64,000 nt of DNA from Bermanella sp036960565 (lineage in GTDB: Bacteria > Pseudomonadota > Gammaproteobacteria > Pseudomonadales > Oceanobacteraceae): the NCBI GenBank assembly GCA_036960565.1, contig JBALXQ010000028.1, positions 1-64,000 of the forward strand, written 5' to 3'. Every line of letters begins with the position of its first letter. Position 1 is the stretch's first letter. Made by a program: the position numbers and the translations under genes. Below are positions 15,123 to 24,232 of the stretch, piece by piece. The notes below the pieces were generated by a model that worked only from the letters and a program-made list of their open reading frames with translations, was not told where the DNA came from and made no database searches.

Positions 15123-16517
15123 ATGAGCAACGATAAAACTAACTCAGCCTGGGGCGGCCGCTTTTCAGAAGCCACTGATGCCTTTGTTCAGCGCTTTACT
15201 GCCTCAGTTGAATTCGACCAGCGTATGTATGCTCAGGATATTGAAGGCTCAGTTGCACACGCCACTATGCTGGCCAAAGTCGGTGTATTAACGATTGGCG
15301 AACGTGACGACATCATTAAAGGCTTGGCCGACATTAAAGCCGATATTGAAGCCGGTAACTTTGAGTGGTCTATTGCCCTTGAAGATGTACACATGAACAT
15401 TGAAGCAGCGCTTACCAAAAAAATTGGTATCACAGGTAAAAAACTGCACACCGGTCGTAGCCGTAATGACCAGGTAGCCACCGACATCCGTTTATTCCTA
15501 CGCTCTGAAATTGATGTATTAAGTCGTGAGTTAACACGTTTGCAAGAAGGCCTAATTACTCTGGCTGCAGCGCAAGCCGATACTATTATGCCAGGCTTTA
15601 CTCATTTACAAACGGCTCAGCCTGTTACGTTTGGCCATCACTTATTGGCATGGAACGAAATGCTAGAGCGTGACTTTGCGCGTCTACAAGATTGCCGTAA
15701 GCGCGTAAATGTATTGCCATTAGGTGCTGCGGCTTTAGCGGGTACAACCTATCCAATTGATCGTCACTACACTGCTGAGCTATTGGGCTTTGACGCCCCT
15801 ACAGAGAACTCTTTAGATAGCGTATCGGATCGTGATTTCGCCATTGAGTTTTGTGCCGATGCCGCCATTATCATGATGCACTTAAGCCGCTTCTCTGAAG
15901 AACTTGTATTATGGGCCAGCGCTCAGTTCAACTTTATTGAACTACCCGATCGCTTCTGCACTGGCTCTTCAATTATGCCGCAGAAGAAAAATCCAGATGT
16001 ACCTGAGTTAGTACGTGGTAAATCTGGTCGCGTATTTGGCCACTTGTTTAGCTTGCTAACCCTAATGAAAAGCCAGCCTTTGGCTTACAACAAGGATAAC
16101 CAAGAAGATAAAGAACCTTTGTTTGACACCATTGATACATTAGCCGGTAGCTTGCGCGCTTTCGCCGATATGATGCCAAGTGTGGCGCCTAAAAAAGACG
16201 TGATGCGCGAAGCCGCCCTACGGGGTTTTAGTACCGCCACCGATCTTGCCGATTACCTTGTACGTAAAGGTGTAGCCTTCCGTGACAGCCATGAAGTGGT
16301 AGGTAGCGCAGTGGGTTATGGCGTTAAAACAGGTAAAGACCTTGCGGAAATGACGCTAGAAGAGCTTCAACAGTTTGGAAGCATGATTACTGCAGACGTA
16401 TTTGATGTATTAACGTTAGAGGGCTCTGTAAGTGCCCGTGATCATATTGGTGGCACAGCGCCAAACCAGGTTCGTGCAGCCGCTAAACGCGCGGCCGAAA
16501 AATTAACTCAGCGTTAA
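15123..16517 (+). CDS. argH: Argininosuccinate lyase ArgH
   Basis: ArgH (464 residues) splits argininosuccinate into arginine and fumarate, the last step of arginine synthesis. The fumarase/aspartase superfamily signature GSSIMPQKKNPD is intact, as are HTGRSRNDQ and the catalytic-histidine segment TH near LQTAQPVTFGHHL. An in-frame GTG 12 nt upstream is possible, but the ATG has the better site (GGATAAG). The gene diverges from algZ. Confidence 0.98.
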   Translation: MSNDKTNSAWGGRFSEATDAFVQRFTASVEFDQRMYAQDIEGSVAHATMLAKVGVLTIGERDDIIKGLADIKADIEAGNFEWSIALEDVHMNIEAALTKKIGITGKKLHTGRSRNDQVATDIRLFLRSEIDVLSRELTRLQEGLITLAAAQADTIMPGFTHLQTAQPVTFGHHLLAWNEMLERDFARLQDCRKRVNVLPLGAAALAGTTYPIDRHYTAELLGFDAPTENSLDSVSDRDFAIEFCADAAIIMMHLSRFSEELVLWASAQFNFIELPDRFCTGSSIMPQKKNPDVPELVRGKSGRVFGHLFSLLTLMKSQPLAYNKDNQEDKEPLFDTIDTLAGSLRAFADMMPSVAPKKDVMREAALRGFSTATDLADYLVRKGVAFRDSHEVVGSAVGYGVKTGKDLAEMTLEELQQFGSMITADVFDVLTLEGSVSARDHIGGTAPNQVRAAAKRAAEKLTQR

Positions 16518-16561
16518 TCTTGATCGCCCCTATTCATTAATAATGAAAATATGGGGCATTA

Positions 16562-16610
16562 AAAAAGCCGAAGCGGCTCTTTATATAATTAAGAGTCACT
16601 TCGGCTTTTT
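16562..16610 (+). terminator. Intrinsic terminator after argH
   Basis: A 12-bp perfect outer stem AAAAAGCCGAAG / CTTCGGCTTTTT encloses a smaller CTCTT / AAGAG hairpin and ends in T5. The A-rich left arm means it can also serve ridA on the other strand. Confidence 0.88.
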
Positions 16611-16612
16611 AT

Positions 16613-16662
16613 GGCCAAGGATGGCCTGTACCCTAAAATTGCAGGAGCAAAATTTTAGGGTA
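16613..16662. repeat. Two-hairpin interspersed element (copy A)
   Basis: First hairpin GGCC-AAGGAT-GGCC, second a 12-bp perfect stem TACCCTAAAATT / AATTTTAGGGTA with a loop starting GCAGGA. A related element is at 53875-53921 and a more distant one starts at 19614. Located directly after the argH terminator. Confidence 0.75.
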
Positions 16663-16680
16663 TCTGTCTTTTAGCGCTGC

Positions 16681-17061
16681 TTAGGGCAGCTCTAAAACAC
16701 CGTCCATTTCTACTTCAGCATCTTTAGGTAATTGCGCAATACCAATGGCCGCACGGGCTGGGTAAGGCTGCTCAAAATACTCTGCCATAATTGTATTCAC
16801 AATCGCAAAATTACTAAGATCCGTTAGGAAAATATTTAACTTAGCGATATCTTGTAAAGAACCACCAGCCGCTTCACAAACCGCAGTTAAGTTATCAAAT
16901 ACACGACGCACATTTGCTGCGAAGTCACCTTCAACCATTTCCATGGTTTCTGGCACCAGCGGAATTTGACCAGAAAGGTAAACAGTACTACCCACTTTTA
17001 CTGCCTGTGAATAGGTACCAATGGCCTGTGGCGCTTTGTCGGTATTGATAATTTCTTTCAT
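16681..17061 (-). CDS. ridA: RidA family reactive intermediate/imine deaminase
   Basis: RidA (126 residues, YjgF/UK114 family) hydrolyses reactive enamine/imine intermediates made by PLP enzymes such as threonine dehydratase. The catalytic arginine is in YPARAAIGIAQLP (R105 region) and the C-terminal VEMDGVLELP completes the trimeric active site. It lies 45 bp downstream of spoT on the same strand, an arrangement shared with Pseudomonas. Confidence 0.96.
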   Translation of the reverse strand: MKEIINTDKAPQAIGTYSQAVKVGSTVYLSGQIPLVPETMEMVEGDFAANVRRVFDNLTAVCEAAGGSLQDIAKLNIFLTDLSNFAIVNTIMAEYFEQPYPARAAIGIAQLPKDAEVEMDGVLELP

Positions 17062-17106
17062 GATCTGTCCTGTATTTTTCTTTACTAAGCCAGCCTAAGG
17101 CATGGC

Positions 17107-19230
17107 TTACACTGCATTTGTTTGACGAGTAATTTTATTAACCGCTTTATTCTTTTTAAGTTTACGCATGACATCGGCCAAGTGTTTACGACCTTGTACT
17201 CCAATACGTAAACTCACCACACTTAAGGTGGCATCTTTATCATCTACGCTTATTTGCTCGAGGTTACCATCGGCTTCACTCACCAATGCAGCTAATTTAG
17301 CCACTAAGCCCCGGCCACTGCCTACCCATAAACGCAAGGTTACCGAGAAATCTTCTCGAATGCTGTCATCCCAAATAAGCGGTAAACACTTATCGGTTTG
17401 ATCCAACATGTCCTGCATATTTTTGCAGTTACTGGTGTGTACTACTAAGCCACGACCCGCGCTTGAATAGCCTACTATGTCATCCCCAGGAATTGGGCTA
17501 CAACACTTGGCATAACTCACCACACCACCTTCTTTACCGCTAAGGCTAAATACGCCTTCGCTATTCACCGAAGAAACACCGTCTTCGTCACCTAAGGCAA
17601 ACATGGCAATACGACGGGCAATAGCCTGTGGTGCACGAGAGCCTAGACCGATCTCTTCAAGAATAATATCGAAATCGATGGCCCCAAATTCTTTAACCAG
17701 ATGCTCTAGATGGTCTACTTCTATTTCATTTAAATCCAATTGATACATAGATAAAGCACCGCTTAATAAGCGCTTACCTAGGGATATCGATTGATCGTGT
17801 TTTTGATTTTTAAGGTAATGACGAATATTACTTCGCGCCTTACTGGTCACCACAAAATTCAACCAGGAAGGATTAGGACTGGCACCTGGTGCGGTAATAA
17901 TTTCCACTGTTTGGCCGCTGTACAACTTAGTACTTAACGGCGCTAACTGCTGATCTACTCGACAACCCACACAGGTATTACCCACGTCACTGTGCACACT
18001 ATAAGCAAAGTCCACTGGGGTACTTTCTTTAGGCATTTCAACAATGCGCCCTTTAGGCGTAAACAGGTAAGTGTCGTCTGGGAATAAATCCAGTTTGACC
18101 GATTCAATAAATTCTTGCGGGTTACCAGCACGCTGCTGAAGTTCAAGTAAACCTTGAATCCACTTACGGGCACGCTGGTTACCAATATTTTCGTCTTCTT
18201 CGTCTTTATAAAGCCAATGGGCTGCAATGCCATTATGGGCCATGGCTTCCATTTCTTCGGTACGAATTTGAATCTCTATGTGAACGCCGCCCACTCCAAC
18301 AACAGTGGTATGCAAAGACTGATAGCCATTCGCCTTGGGAATGGCAATGTAATCTTTAAAGCGACCGGGAACTGGCTTATAAAGGTTGTGGATAAAACCT
18401 AGGGCACGGTAACTGCTATCGGCGCTATCAACAATAATACGGAAGCCGTATACATCCATAATTTGGTTAAAGGATTTTTTCTGTTCCTTCATTTTTCGGT
18501 AAATACTGTACAGGTGCTTCTCACGGCCCATGACTCGGCCTTTCAAACCTTCTTCTTTTAAGCGCTTCTTAACGGCATCGCTTATTTTATCCACCAACTC
18601 ACTGCGATTGCCTCGAGCCGCCTTAACGGCCTTTTGAATCATCTTTGAGCGCATTGGATGCTTGGCGTGAAAGCACAAATCTTCTAGCTCAATGCGGATA
18701 TTACTTATGCCCAAACGATTGGCAATGGGGGCATAAATCTCGAGAGTTTCACGGGCAATGCGACGTTTTTTCTCTGGGGGCATAGCATCCAGAGTGCGCA
18801 TATTGTGTAGACGGTCGGCCAGTTTCACCAAAATCACACGAATATCTCGTGCCATGGCCATGGCCATTTTTTGGAAATTACCGGCTTGTTTTTCTTCTTG
18901 GCTTTCAAACTTAATATGGGTCAGTTTAGAAACCCCATCCACCAGCTCGGTTACCACTTCGCCAAATTGCTGAATCAACGCCTCTTTAGGAACGGCGGTG
19001 TCTTCGATAACATCGTGCAGCATCGCAGCCATGAGACTTTGTGAGTCCATGTGCATTTGCGAAAGGATATTGGCCACGGCCAAGGGATGGATAATATAAG
19101 GATCACCACTGCGGCGATATTGCCCATCATGGGCTTGCTCGGCGTAATGGTAAGCCCTGCAAACCTGATTGATTTGCTCGGGCTCAAGATAGCTGCTTAG
19201 GCGCTCGGCCAGTGCATCTATTGTTGGCAA
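17107..19230 (-). CDS. spoT: Bifunctional (p)ppGpp synthetase/hydrolase SpoT
   Basis: SpoT (707 residues) makes and degrades (p)ppGpp. The hydrolase HD domain is intact (HP at 48-49, H72-D73, ED at 76-77), followed by a RelA/SpoT synthetase domain (about 230-345, KDYIAIPKANGYQSLHT), a TGS domain (about 385-445, VEMPKESTPVDFAYSVH), a zinc-finger/helical region with SYAKCCSPIPGD, and a C-terminal ACT domain (about 635-700). Both catalytic centres look functional. Co-directional with rpoZ and ridA. Confidence 0.97.
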   Translation of the reverse strand: MPTIDALAERLSSYLEPEQINQVCRAYHYAEQAHDGQYRRSGDPYIIHPLAVANILSQMHMDSQSLMAAMLHDVIEDTAVPKEALIQQFGEVVTELVDGVSKLTHIKFESQEEKQAGNFQKMAMAMARDIRVILVKLADRLHNMRTLDAMPPEKKRRIARETLEIYAPIANRLGISNIRIELEDLCFHAKHPMRSKMIQKAVKAARGNRSELVDKISDAVKKRLKEEGLKGRVMGREKHLYSIYRKMKEQKKSFNQIMDVYGFRIIVDSADSSYRALGFIHNLYKPVPGRFKDYIAIPKANGYQSLHTTVVGVGGVHIEIQIRTEEMEAMAHNGIAAHWLYKDEEDENIGNQRARKWIQGLLELQQRAGNPQEFIESVKLDLFPDDTYLFTPKGRIVEMPKESTPVDFAYSVHSDVGNTCVGCRVDQQLAPLSTKLYSGQTVEIITAPGASPNPSWLNFVVTSKARSNIRHYLKNQKHDQSISLGKRLLSGALSMYQLDLNEIEVDHLEHLVKEFGAIDFDIILEEIGLGSRAPQAIARRIAMFALGDEDGVSSVNSEGVFSLSGKEGGVVSYAKCCSPIPGDDIVGYSSAGRGLVVHTSNCKNMQDMLDQTDKCLPLIWDDSIREDFSVTLRLWVGSGRGLVAKLAALVSEADGNLEQISVDDKDATLSVVSLRIGVQGRKHLADVMRKLKKNKAVNKITRQTNAV

Positions 19231-19277
19231 CCTAACCTCCTAGTTTAACAATGCTAAAGGAAAAGGTGCCGTCATAC

Positions 19278-19511
19278 TTATGCTTGCTCTTCGGCAAGAG
19301 CGGCAGCTTCAGCAGCAGCCATCGTTGCTGGCGTCACTTTACCCGCTGCGATTTCGCGCAACGCGATAACAGTTGGCTTATCATTTTCAGGATCAACCAA
19401 AGGCTCAGCACCCTGCATAACCAATTGCTTGGCACGTTTAGAGGCTAGCATTACTAGGTCAAAACGGTTGTCTACATTGTCTAGGCAATCTTCTACGGTT
19501 ACACGAGCCAT
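19278..19511 (-). CDS. rpoZ: RNA polymerase omega subunit RpoZ
   Basis: A 77-residue omega subunit: MARVTVEDCLDNVDNRFDLV with the conserved MLASKRAKQL helix that clamps beta-prime and forms part of the ppGpp site 1, and the EIAAGKVT segment. Its place just ahead of spoT links polymerase and alarmone genes, as in most gammaproteobacteria. Separated from gmk by a 339-bp repeat-containing gap. Confidence 0.98.
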   Translation of the reverse strand: MARVTVEDCLDNVDNRFDLVMLASKRAKQLVMQGAEPLVDPENDKPTVIALREIAAGKVTPATMAAAEAAALAEEQA

Positions 19512-19613
19512 ATTAATTCTCTTGATTTGGGCGAGTAGATCGCCAATTTGAACGTTTTAAGATCAACAGTTTACAAAATACCAAGCAACTACGCCATTTA
19601 TTTATGTACACGT

Positions 19614-19800
19614 CTCCATGGATGGAGGAGATAGAGCGAAGCAGGATGCCAGAGCCGAGGATGTATGGTCAGGAATTTTGCTCCTGACAATTCCTAAGTA
19701 CTGGCGTCCTTACCAGCAATGACGCAATGCCATGAATGGCAAAGCGCGTCGCGTAGTAGATTAAGCAAATTTGCCAGAGCCGAAGATGTACGATCAGCAT
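19614..19800. repeat. Repeat-rich gap between gmk and rpoZ
   Basis: The 339-bp gap (19512-19850) contains: a CTCC-ATGGAT-GGAG hairpin followed by GCAGGATGC (distant copy of the two-hairpin element); a 27-bp imperfect direct repeat (19647-19673 and 19771-19797, about 4 differences, core GCCAGAGCCGA.GATGTA); a 7-bp stem hairpin GTCAGGA / TCCTGAC near 19668-19688; and a TGCCATGAATGGCA palindrome near 19728. No open reading frame or clear promoter was found. Confidence 0.7.
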
Positions 19801-19850
19801 TGTAGGCTCAGATAAAAGCACAAAGATGATTAATCCAAGGAATACACTAA

Positions 19851-20465
19851 CTAATTCAACAATTCGCCAATCATCTCTTTATGCGTATTGCTCTGTGGGG
19901 CTATGCGTAAACGTCCAGCATTAAAGATAGCCTGAAGGTCACCTAAAGCGGTTTCAAATACGTCGTTCACCACTAGGAAATCAAATTCGTTATAGTGACT
20001 CATCTCACTTACAGCTTCCTCTGTACGAGTGGCAATGACTTCATCACTGTCTTGACCACGCCCTTGCAAACGGCTCAATAAAGCTTGTTTGCTTGGAGGC
20101 ATTATGAAAATACCCACTGCATCAGGCATCAGGCGGCGCACTTGCTGAGCTCCCTGCCAGTCTATCTCCAGAATAACATCCACGCCCCGGGCCAATTGTT
20201 TTTCCACAGCACTCTGGCTAGTACCGTAGTAGTTGCCAAACACTTGGGCATGCTCGAGAAAATCACCGCTGGCTATCTTCTCTTCAAACTGAGTTTTTTC
20301 AACAAAATGATAATGCACGGCGTTTTCTTCACCATCACGCATGGGCCGAGTGGTATGACTCACGCTCACAGCAATATTTTCACTGTTGCTCAGCAATTCT
20401 TTTAACAAACTGGTTTTGCCGGTGCCGGATGCAGCGCTGACTATGTATAGGGTGCCTTGGCTCAT
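19851..20465 (-). CDS. gmk: Guanylate kinase Gmk
   Basis: Gmk (204 residues) phosphorylates GMP to GDP. The P-loop is SAASGTGKTS (10-19), a small variation from the usual APSGAGKSS, followed by the GMP-binding segment SVSHTTRPMRDGE (35-47) and the lid region. Upstream of rpoZ-spoT, as in related bacteria. Confidence 0.97.
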   Translation of the reverse strand: MSQGTLYIVSAASGTGKTSLLKELLSNSENIAVSVSHTTRPMRDGEENAVHYHFVEKTQFEEKIASGDFLEHAQVFGNYYGTSQSAVEKQLARGVDVILEIDWQGAQQVRRLMPDAVGIFIMPPSKQALLSRLQGRGQDSDEVIATRTEEAVSEMSHYNEFDFLVVNDVFETALGDLQAIFNAGRLRIAPQSNTHKEMIGELLN

Positions 20466-20569
20466 ACTGCTTACTCTATGTTCTGTAATTATTTAACGCA
20501 TGACGACCCGTAATTTCGGCTCAATCAATGTTGTGAATTGGCTACTGGCCATTTAAATATTGAACAATA

Positions 20570-21433
20570 TCACTCAATATTTTGAATCTGCTCTCGCATT
20601 TGCTCAATCAATACCTTCAACTGCACTGCTATTTGCGTAGTGAGATGCGAGATAGACTTAGAGGACAAGGTATTAGCCTCTCTATTAAGCTCTTGCATCA
20701 TAAAGTCTAGACGACGCCCAATGGCGCCACCCTGCTTTAGAATTCTACCTACTTCTTCAAGATGTGCTTGCAGACGATCAAGTTCTTCATCCACGTCAGT
20801 TTTTTGTAACAAGATCACCATTTCTTGCTCGAAGCGCTCTTCGTCCACTTTAATCTGCACATCTCGCAAACGCTTTAATAGGCTTTCACGCTGAGCTTGA
20901 AGTATTTGAGGCAGGATTGCTTTTACCTTAGAGACTTCCTCATCTATGCCGGTCATGCGCTGCTCAATAAAAACCTTCAATGCACTACCTTCACGCTCTC
21001 GCATTTTAACCAGGTCAGTTAGGGCAGAGTCAAACCCTTGTAAGGCATCAGTTTTTACTTGACCCATATCCAATTCCGGCTGACTCAGAACTCCTGGCCA
21101 TTTTAAAATTTCTAGGGCATCCAGAGCATTGCCCGGCCCGATAAGAGCATGAACCTGATCCGCTGCCTGATTTAACTGGCTCACCAACGCTTCGTTTATG
21201 GTTAATTCTTGTTGCCCGGTATTGGCAATATATTTCAGGTTACATTCTACTTTACCGCGGGTAAGTTTCGCTCTTATGGTATCGCGCAAATCCCCTTCAA
21301 TGCTTTTTAGAGAATCAGGCAGGCGAAAGTGAAGTTCCAGATAGCGGGAGTTTACTGAGCGAATTTCCCAGTAAAAAATGCCCGCAAGCCCTTCGTGATC
21401 AGCCCTAGCAAAGGCGGTCATGCTTAAGATCAT
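20570..21433 (-). CDS. yicC: YicC family endoribonuclease/stress protein
   Basis: A 287-residue YicC protein: N-terminal YicC_N domain (MTAFAR, WEIRSVNSRYLELHFRLPD) and C-terminal DUF1732 domain (VDEELDRLQAHLEEV, GRRLDFMMQELNREANTLSSK). Members have been described as endoribonucleases acting on sRNAs. It is divergent from rph, an arrangement conserved across proteobacteria. Confidence 0.95.
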   Translation of the reverse strand: MILSMTAFARADHEGLAGIFYWEIRSVNSRYLELHFRLPDSLKSIEGDLRDTIRAKLTRGKVECNLKYIANTGQQELTINEALVSQLNQAADQVHALIGPGNALDALEILKWPGVLSQPELDMGQVKTDALQGFDSALTDLVKMREREGSALKVFIEQRMTGIDEEVSKVKAILPQILQAQRESLLKRLRDVQIKVDEERFEQEMVILLQKTDVDEELDRLQAHLEEVGRILKQGGAIGRRLDFMMQELNREANTLSSKSISHLTTQIAVQLKVLIEQMREQIQNIE

Positions 21434-21571
21434 TTGAGCTGTCCCATTTAAGCGCGTGAATTAACCAATAATGGTCAGTATTTTACCTTGGCCAGCCACA
21501 GGGTTCCACAAACGAGGACGATTAATGACTGGCAATGAAAACGCCCCTGTAAAAAGATAGGGCCTTTTTCC

Positions 21572-21599
21572 TTGGCGCAGCCCTCAGGAAAGCTATAAT
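21572..21599 (+). promoter_or_regulatory. Putative sigma-70 promoter of rph
   Basis: TATAAT at 21594-21599 with TTGGCG (4 of 6) 16 bp upstream; start point about 40 nt before the rph ATG. Confidence 0.6.
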
Positions 21600-21647
21600 G
21601 CTGCCCATTAAAACGTTTAAACCTTATTGCACTAGGACATCTCCATA

Positions 21648-22361
21648 ATGAGACCAAGCGGCCGCGCACTAGACCAACTTCGTGATGTTAAAATCACCCG
21701 CAACTTCACCAAGCACGCTGAAGGTTCTGTATTGGTTGAATTTGGCGATACTAAAGTAATTTGTACCGCCAGTGTTGAAGGTCGCGTACCGTCTTTTCTA
21801 CGGGGTAAAGGCCAGGGCTGGGTGACGGCTGAATACGGCATGCTACCGCGCTCCACCAATTCGCGCATGATGCGTGAGGCCGCCAAGGGCAAACAAAGTG
21901 GCCGTACTGTTGAAATTAGTCGCCTAATTGGCCGCTCTTTACGCGCTGCTATCGACCTTGAAGCGCTTGGCGAAAATAGCATCACCATTGATTGTGATGT
22001 TATTCAAGCAGACGGTGGTACTCGTACCGCTTCTATTACCGGAGCCTGTGTGGCCCTAGTAGACGCTGTAAATCATATGCTGAGTAAGGGCATGATCAAA
22101 AAGAGCCCAATTAAATATATGGTTGGTGCGGTTTCAGTTGGTGTTTATAAGGGTGAGGCTGTACTAGATTTGGATTATGCCGAAGACAGCAATGCTGAAA
22201 CCGATTTAAACGTGATCATGGCCGACAACGGTGGCTTCATTGAAATTCAAGGCACCGCCGAAGGTGAGCCTTTCCAGCCTGAAGAATTAAATGCCATGCT
22301 GGCATTGGCTAAAAAAGGCATCACTGAGATCAACCAATTACAGCAAAGTGTGCTGGCATAA
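21648..22361 (+). CDS. rph: Ribonuclease PH
   Basis: RNase PH (237 residues) trims the 3' ends of tRNA precursors using phosphate. Characteristic segments: MRPSGRALDQLRDV, GSVLVEFGDTKVICTASVE, the phosphate-binding GRTVEISRLIGRSLRA and DCDVIQADGGTRTASI. Full-length, unlike the truncated allele of E. coli K-12. Own promoter; yggT follows on the same strand. Confidence 0.98.
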   Translation: MRPSGRALDQLRDVKITRNFTKHAEGSVLVEFGDTKVICTASVEGRVPSFLRGKGQGWVTAEYGMLPRSTNSRMMREAAKGKQSGRTVEISRLIGRSLRAAIDLEALGENSITIDCDVIQADGGTRTASITGACVALVDAVNHMLSKGMIKKSPIKYMVGAVSVGVYKGEAVLDLDYAEDSNAETDLNVIMADNGGFIEIQGTAEGEPFQPEELNAMLALAKKGITEINQLQQSVLA

Positions 22362-22403
22362 TATACGCTTAACTCAATAATCTTTATTAGGCAGGAGTGA
22401 TTC

Positions 22404-22988
22404 ATGGGATCCACTGGAGCTCAAATTGGCTTGTTATTAATTAATACCATTGCAGGTTTCTATCTGTTCATTGTGGTATTGCGTTTCATGTTGCAAGCGG
22501 TGCGAGCGGATTTTAACAATCCTATTAGCCAATTTGTTATTAAAGCCACTAGTCCGGTATTAATTCCTATACGTAAAATGGTGCCGGGTTTCGGCGGCTA
22601 TGACATTGCGTCCCTAGTACTGCTGGTGATTGTGGAGTTAATTGCCATTAGCGTCTCCACTGTTCTAGTGGGTTGGCCCATTGATATTGTCAGTATTGCT
22701 GTTTGGGCATTGCTGGGGAGTATTGGACTATTCCTAAAGCTTTATTTTTGGGGTTTGCTCATCACTATTATTGCCAGCTGGGTTGCCCCACAAAGCAGTA
22801 ACCCAGCGCTTGTATTGTTAAGACAGATTATCGATCCGGTGATGGAGCCCATTCGTAAAAAGATGCCTGACATGGGCGGCCTAGATTTAAGCCCTATGGT
22901 TATCATGGTCCTCATTATGATTTTTGAAATTATTTTGAAGAACATGGCCATGAGCACCGGTGCTCCTGGTTTCATTATTGGCCTTTAA
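22404..22988 (+). CDS. YggT family integral membrane protein
   Basis: A 194-residue membrane protein with two tandem YggT modules, each with hydrophobic helices and an N-P-(I/V)..P(I/V)RK(M/K).P motif (NPISQFVIKATSPVLIPIRKM near 40 and DPVMEPIRKKMPDMGG near 150). The function is poorly defined; roles in osmotic stress and membrane organisation have been proposed. In Pseudomonas it lies between proC and metX; here proC and yggS are absent and rph precedes it. AGGAG site and ATG clear. Confidence 0.93.
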   Translation: MGSTGAQIGLLLINTIAGFYLFIVVLRFMLQAVRADFNNPISQFVIKATSPVLIPIRKMVPGFGGYDIASLVLLVIVELIAISVSTVLVGWPIDIVSIAVWALLGSIGLFLKLYFWGLLITIIASWVAPQSSNPALVLLRQIIDPVMEPIRKKMPDMGGLDLSPMVIMVLIMIFEIILKNMAMSTGAPGFIIGL

Positions 22989-23025
22989 TTTCAGCTCCGA
23001 CTGAATATTGATAATTGGTCTTATG

Positions 23026-23056
23026 GGCTGCGTGGCGTACACTGCGCAGCCTTTTT
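23026..23056 (+). terminator. Intrinsic terminator between yggT and metX
   Basis: Stem GGCTGCG / CGCAGCC (7 bp) followed by T5. It separates rph-yggT from the metXW unit. Confidence 0.8.
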
Positions 23057-23086
23057 ATTTTCTATCTTTTTTATGGACCCAATTGA

Positions 23087-24232
23087 ATGCCGCAATCGAA
23101 TTCTGCCAATTCAGTTGGCGTAATCACGCCGCAAATAGCTAAGTTTGATGACCCTCTGACATTGGTCAGTGGTAAGACTCTCGCCAGCTATGAATTAACT
23201 TATGAAAGCTACGGTGAGCTCAACGCTGACAAAAGCAATGCCGTACTTATTTGCCATGCCCTGAGTGGACATCACCATGCAGCCGGCTTCCACGAAGGCG
23301 ATAAAAAACCTGGTTGGTGGGATGCTTGTATTGGCCCCGGCAAGGTTATCGACACCAATAAATTCTTCGTATTGTCTGTGAATAACCTTGGCGGTTGTCA
23401 TGGCAGTACTGGCCCCACCACCACCAACCCAGAAACGGGCCAGCCTTACGGCAGCGACTTTCCTATGGTGCGTGTGCGTGATTGGGTAGAAAGCCAAGCC
23501 CGTTTAGCCGACCGTTTAGGCATAGACAAATTTGCCGCGGTCATTGGTGGCAGTTTAGGAGGCATGCAAGCTTTACGATGGAGCATTCAATACCCAGAGC
23601 GCCTTCACTACAGCGTAGTCATCGCTTCGGCACCTAAATTATCGGCACAGAATATCGCCTTTAATGAAGTAGCCCGTAACGCCATCATGAAAGATCCAGA
23701 ATTTCATAATGGTCATTACATGGTGAAGAATGCCATACCCAAGACCGGCTTAATGACTGCTCGCATGCTCGCTCACTTAACCTATTTAAGTGACGATGCT
23801 ATGGGTGAGAAGTTTGGGCGCGACATGAAAAGCGATGAGGTGAAATACAACTACAGCCCTGAGTTTCAGGTTGAAAGTTATTTGCATTACCAGGGTGAAA
23901 AATTCAGCACTTCATTTGATGCTAATACCTATTTGTTAATGACCAAGGCGCTGGATTATTTTGACCCAGCCCAGTACTACCAACACGACCTGGCTAAATG
24001 CTTAGATGAAGCCACTTGTAAGTTTTTAGTAGTGAGTTTCACCACCGATTGGCGCTTCAGCCCGCAGCGTAGTGAAGAGATTGTCGATGCGCTAATTGAA
24101 GCCGATAAAGATGTCACCTACGCCCGTATAGAATCTGAAAAAGGCCACGATGCTTTCCTTATTCCGATTCCAAGATACATAAATGTATTTGGTGCTTACA
24201 TGAACCGCGTGGTGAAGGAACTTAAGTTATGA
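23087..24232 (+). CDS. metX: Homoserine O-acyltransferase MetX
   Basis: A 381-residue alpha/beta-hydrolase-fold acyltransferase that activates homoserine for methionine synthesis. Nucleophile S156 in GGSLGGMQ, oxyanion segment CHALSGHHHAAG, and the catalytic Asp (TTDWRFSP) and His (EKGHDAFL) near the C-terminus. With metW adjacent, family knowledge (Pseudomonas-type MetX) suggests succinyl-CoA use, but acetyl versus succinyl specificity cannot be settled by eye. Overlaps metW by 4 nt. Confidence 0.95.
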   Translation: MPQSNSANSVGVITPQIAKFDDPLTLVSGKTLASYELTYESYGELNADKSNAVLICHALSGHHHAAGFHEGDKKPGWWDACIGPGKVIDTNKFFVLSVNNLGGCHGSTGPTTTNPETGQPYGSDFPMVRVRDWVESQARLADRLGIDKFAAVIGGSLGGMQALRWSIQYPERLHYSVVIASAPKLSAQNIAFNEVARNAIMKDPEFHNGHYMVKNAIPKTGLMTARMLAHLTYLSDDAMGEKFGRDMKSDEVKYNYSPEFQVESYLHYQGEKFSTSFDANTYLLMTKALDYFDPAQYYQHDLAKCLDEATCKFLVVSFTTDWRFSPQRSEEIVDALIEADKDVTYARIESEKGHDAFLIPIPRYINVFGAYMNRVVKELKL

